From Sediminicola sp. YIK13 (lineage in GTDB: Bacteria; Bacteroidota; Bacteroidia; Flavobacteriales; Flavobacteriaceae): DNA of 64,000 nucleotides. The first letter of the stretch is position 1; each line of letters starts with the position of its first letter. The stretch spans positions 248,001 to 312,000 of the forward strand of contig NZ_CP010535.1 in assembly GCF_001430825.1 (NCBI RefSeq). The letters are read 5' to 3'. Below the pieces are notes generated by a model. It made no database searches and had not been told where the DNA came from. It was given only the letters and a program-made list of their open reading frames with translations. The position numbers were made by a program, and so were the translations under genes. This document shows positions 61,181-64,000 of this stretch, piece after piece.

Positions 61181-62615
61181 GATGATCACATTTTTAACCG
61201 CTTTACTAGTTACAGTAATGGGGTATGCACAGGAAAACGATAAAATGCCCGATACGCAGGTAGAACCACAAGATATTACAGTGGAAGCCAATGTAGGGTA
61301 CAAAAAAGATACCGTAAACAATTTCAAAAGGGTAAAATTGGACGGGGTAGCCGCTGTGGTTGGCGATTATGTTATTTTGGAATCGGATATAGAGAAAACC
61401 TTGATCGATCTTCGTAGTCAAGGGGCCTCAACGGAAGATATAACACGTTGCGGATTGTTGGGAAAATTAATGGAAGACCGTTTATATGCCCACCAGGCTG
61501 TACAGGATAGTATTTTGGTTTCCGATGATGAGGTGAATGCCACCAGTGAGAGGCAGTTGCAATCTCTTGTCTCGCAGGTAGGTTCCATAGAAAAAGTTTT
61601 GAAGTTCTACCGTAAGGATGATGAAGAGAGTTTTAGGGATGAGCTTTTTAAGATCAACAAATTGAGGATGTTGTCCGAGAAAATGCAGCAGAAAATTGTT
61701 GGTGAGATAGAGATTACCCCTGAAGAAGTACGCCAGTTCTTTAATAAGATTCCGGCAGAAGAGCGTCCAGTATTTGGTGCTGAATTGGAAATTGCGCAAA
61801 TAGTAAAGGAACCTAAGGCTCCAGAAGTGGAAAAGCAGAAGGTGATTGATAAGTTGAGAGGTATTAAGGCCGATGTGGAGGACAATGGCGCTAGTTTTAG
61901 TGTAAAGGCCATTCTGTACTCCCAAGATCCAGGATCAAAATCCAAAGGAGGTTTTTACAGCATGACGAGACAGACAGGATTTGTAAAAGAATTCAAGGAT
62001 GTAGCCTTTAGTTTGAGGGAAGGGGAGATATCCGAACCTTTTGAAACTATATTTGGTTATCATATTATCTATATAGAAAAAATAAGGGGACAGGAAGTAG
62101 ATTTGAGGCATATATTGATTGCCCCGGAAATCCCTCAGCAAGCTATGGATGCTGCCAAGGTGGAATTGGATAGTATTCGTCAAAACGTAATTGATGGGAA
62201 ATATTCGTTTGCCGAGGCCGCCCAGAATTTCTCTGATGAAAAAGAAACCAAATTTGATGGAGGTCTTTTGAGGAACCCTACCAATTTTGATTCTCGTTTT
62301 GAATTGACCAAAATGGACCCTACCCTGTACAACCAAGTACGTAACCTAAAGGATAATGAAATTTCCCAGCCTATTTTAGAGGAGGATCCAAGGGGAGGAG
62401 CCCCAAAATACAAGATCATGAAGATTACCAATAGGTATGATGAGCATGAGGCAAACTTTGCCAAAGATTATTTAAAGATCCAGGAGTTGGCACTTCGTGA
62501 TAAGCAGTTTAAAGCTATTGAAAAGTGGATGGCCGAGCATATAGACGAAACCTATATCAGTGTAAACAAGGACAACAAAGGATGCGATTTTGCGAATAAC
62601 TGGGTAAAGGAGTAA
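61173..62615 (+). CDS. SurA-like peptidylprolyl isomerase with two parvulin domains
   Basis: 480 residues from the ATG at 61173, overlapping the previous stop (ATGAATAG); a further ATG at 61182 is possible. Signal peptide (MITFLTALLVTVMGYAQ). The N-terminal helical SurA domain is followed by two parvulin domains, each with the typical FGYHIIYIEKIRG / LRHILIAPEIPQQAMDAAKVELD-like segments. It catalyses proline cis-trans isomerisation of outer-membrane proteins in the periplasm. Second gene of the operon. Confidence 0.92.
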   Translation: MNRMITFLTALLVTVMGYAQENDKMPDTQVEPQDITVEANVGYKKDTVNNFKRVKLDGVAAVVGDYVILESDIEKTLIDLRSQGASTEDITRCGLLGKLMEDRLYAHQAVQDSILVSDDEVNATSERQLQSLVSQVGSIEKVLKFYRKDDEESFRDELFKINKLRMLSEKMQQKIVGEIEITPEEVRQFFNKIPAEERPVFGAELEIAQIVKEPKAPEVEKQKVIDKLRGIKADVEDNGASFSVKAILYSQDPGSKSKGGFYSMTRQTGFVKEFKDVAFSLREGEISEPFETIFGYHIIYIEKIRGQEVDLRHILIAPEIPQQAMDAAKVELDSIRQNVIDGKYSFAEAAQNFSDEKETKFDGGLLRNPTNFDSRFELTKMDPTLYNQVRNLKDNEISQPILEEDPRGGAPKYKIMKITNRYDEHEANFAKDYLKIQELALRDKQFKAIEKWMAEHIDETYISVNKDNKGCDFANNWVKE

Positions 62616-62619
62616 ATGC

Positions 62620-63573
62620 ATGTCAGACGTTGCGTCCATCAATAGGTTAGTAGAAAAACACAAAGCACTAAAGCAAGAAATTGCTAAGGTCATCATTGGC
62701 CAGGATGAGGTGGTCAACCAAATACTATTGTCCGTCTATACTGGTGGACATTCCCTTTTGATAGGGGTGCCAGGACTCGCAAAGACTTTAATGGTTCATA
62801 CCATTGCCCAAACACTGGGTCTCGATTTTAAGAGGATTCAGTTTACGCCAGACCTAATGCCCAGTGATATTCTGGGAAGTGAGATATTGGACCAAAACCG
62901 TAATTTTAAGTTCATCAAGGGCCCGATATTTTCCAATATCATCCTAGCCGATGAAATTAACCGTACGCCACCCAAAACACAGGCGGCCCTTTTGGAGGCC
63001 ATGCAGGAAAGATCGGTTACCATTGCCGGGAACCAATATAAATTGGCAGAGCCTTACTTCGTTCTTGCCACTCAGAACCCTATTGAGCAGGAAGGTACCT
63101 ATCCTTTGCCAGAAGCGCAATTGGACAGGTTCATGTTCGCCATAGAATTACAATATCCGTCCATAGAGGAAGAGATTGAAGTAGTTAAAACTACGACCTC
63201 TGACCATACAGCAACTTTAAATGCTTTGTTCAGTGCCCAAGAGATCGTGGAAGTGCAACATTTGATCCGCAGGATTCCAGTTCCTGATAATGTGGTGGAA
63301 TATGCAGTGCGACTGGTGAACAGCACCAGACCTAATTTGCCGACAGCATCTGATTTTGTAAAACAATATATCGACTGGGGAGCCGGCCCAAGGGCATCCC
63401 AAAATCTTATTTTGGCTGCTAAGGCCCATGCCGCTGTTAATGGTAAATTCTCTCCAGATATAGAGGATGTAAAAGCCATAGCTTGGGGCATACTGAGACA
63501 CAGAATCATCAAAAACTACAAGGCAGAGGCCGAAGGGATCTCCGAAGATGATATAATTCTGCGTTTGCTTTAA
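62620..63573 (+). CDS. MoxR-type AAA+ ATPase
   Basis: 317 residues. Walker A GVPGLAKTLMVHTIAQ (about 46-60), Walker B ADEINRTPPKTQAALLEAMQE (about 110-130), sensor 1 VLATQNPIEQEGTYPLPEAQLDRF, and the arginine-finger region are all present. It starts 4 bp after the PPIase stop. MoxR ATPases act as chaperones of metal-containing or membrane complexes, often with von Willebrand A domain partners, which are not in the window. Confidence 0.95.
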   Translation: MSDVASINRLVEKHKALKQEIAKVIIGQDEVVNQILLSVYTGGHSLLIGVPGLAKTLMVHTIAQTLGLDFKRIQFTPDLMPSDILGSEILDQNRNFKFIKGPIFSNIILADEINRTPPKTQAALLEAMQERSVTIAGNQYKLAEPYFVLATQNPIEQEGTYPLPEAQLDRFMFAIELQYPSIEEEIEVVKTTTSDHTATLNALFSAQEIVEVQHLIRRIPVPDNVVEYAVRLVNSTRPNLPTASDFVKQYIDWGAGPRASQNLILAAKAHAAVNGKFSPDIEDVKAIAWGILRHRIIKNYKAEAEGISEDDIILRLL

Positions 63574-63771
63574 TCCAAATACGCTTAATTCAATCGTTAT
63601 CGTAAGCGAATATGCTTATTTCTTTCTAAAAAATTAACAAATTCATTTTTTTGTGAACCTTTCATTGATTTTTCAATGAAAATGATATGAATCGTGCTCT
63701 TAAAATTTCGTTTGCCTATTCTATTTTATTATTTTTGTTGAATTGCAATAACCTAAACACAAAACAATATA
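63574..63771. promoter_or_regulatory. Upstream region of aconitase with inverted repeat and -7 box
   Basis: TTTCATTGA (63660-63668) and TCAATGAAA (63673-63681) form a 9-bp inverted repeat without a following T-run, thus more likely an operator than a terminator. TATTTTTG at 63730-63737 is the -7 box, and a TTTG at 63712-63715 can be the -33 element. Confidence 0.5.
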
Positions 63772-64000
63772 ATGGCATTTGACATCGATATGATCAAGGG
63801 ATTGTATTCCAATATGGCCGAGCGCGTTGATAAAGCACGTGAGATCGTTGGAAGACCACTGACCCTTTCGGAGAAAATTTTATATTCCCATTTATGGGAT
63901 GGAAATCCTACAAAGGAATTTAAAAGGGGCAAGGACTACGTTGACTTTGCACCTGATCGTATAGCATGTCAGGATGCGACCGCTCAAATGGCCTTGTTGC
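63772..64000 (+). CDS. acn: Aconitate hydratase, 3' part outside the window
   Basis: Open to the window edge, 76 residues visible: [43 protein letters not shown], then [27 protein letters not shown]. The [17 protein letters not shown] opening is diagnostic for the large Bacteroidota/mitochondrial-type aconitase (TCA cycle, citrate to isocitrate). The gene follows the PPIase-MoxR operon with its own promoter. Confidence 0.93.
   Translation, partial: MAFDIDMIKGLYSNMAERVDKAREIVGRPLTLSEKILYSHLWDGNPTKEFKRGKDYVDFAPDRIACQDATAQMALL

Overview
The window is chromosomal DNA of a member of Bacteroidota, most likely a marine Flavobacteriaceae; the genus cannot be fixed from sequence alone. The evidence is the recurring Bacteroidota -7 promoter box (TAnnTTTG) before many genes, the rpmB-rpmG-DUF4295-ftsY cluster, lipoprotein signal peptides of the type ...SCxx, SurA-like/MoxR/aconitase gene order, and strong protein-level resemblance of housekeeping genes to flavobacterial families. 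No rRNA, intact tRNA, CRISPR array, transposase or phage gene was found.

Layout. 1-6 kb: membrane/SPFH pair, a bifunctional PBP1A, an S1/P1 nuclease, and an AraC regulator translationally coupled to an AlkB-like dioxygenase. 6-19.8 kb: peptidases (DUF885, S9), MOSC and DoxX proteins, htpG, a TetR-like regulator with an AarF/UbiB-type kinase, a FabH-like ketoacyl synthase, and an SSF symporter. Between htpG and the TetR gene lies a compact promoter-hairpin-terminator unit that looks like an unannotated small RNA. 19.8-36.5 kb: mostly core genes (recR, a 2-oxoacid dehydrogenase E2, a DnaQ-like exonuclease, an FAH/Hpt/cinA operon with 1-bp overlaps, rpmB, rpmG, ftsY, rimO, an ABC-F protein), then a DapB-like reductase and a MarR regulator with two palindromic operators.

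36.6-53 kb is the accessory part. It starts with a degenerate second copy of the 3' end of the ABC-F gene (36.64-36.71 kb), then an AT-rich pair (P-loop ATPase; membrane/coiled-coil protein with acidic tail). Next come three clusters of intergenic hairpin repeats of two interleaved types (39.4-39.8, 40.7-41.2 and 44.8 kb) around a short HPF-type ribosome factor. Many small stress or metabolism genes follow (TSUP, DoxX, SnoaL-like, VOC, DUF1059, RidA, TlpA, aldose-epimerase-like, DedA, gamma-glutamyltranspeptidase). At 51.6-52.0 kb there is a graveyard: a copy of the last 47 bp of the intradiol dioxygenase gene that stands intact at 52.7 kb, plus a pseudogene with a frameshift and an internal stop. 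Three diverged copies of a ~66-bp element lie 65-145 bp upstream of three minus-strand genes in this part. Each carries a small hairpin at the same place but with a different stem sequence, which suggests a conserved structured or regulatory element.

53-64 kb: dioxygenase fused to a CxxC domain, SRPBCC proteins, a PAS histidine kinase, cspA, a DnaJ-KTSC protein, a class-A-beta-lactamase-like lipoprotein, then an apparent operon for envelope protein folding (SurA-like lipoprotein, SurA-like PPIase, MoxR ATPase) and the start of aconitase, which runs off the window.

The items most worth following are the covarying-hairpin element, the two-type repeat clusters, the small RNA candidate, and the two cases where a short direct copy of a gene's 3' end brackets accessory genes.
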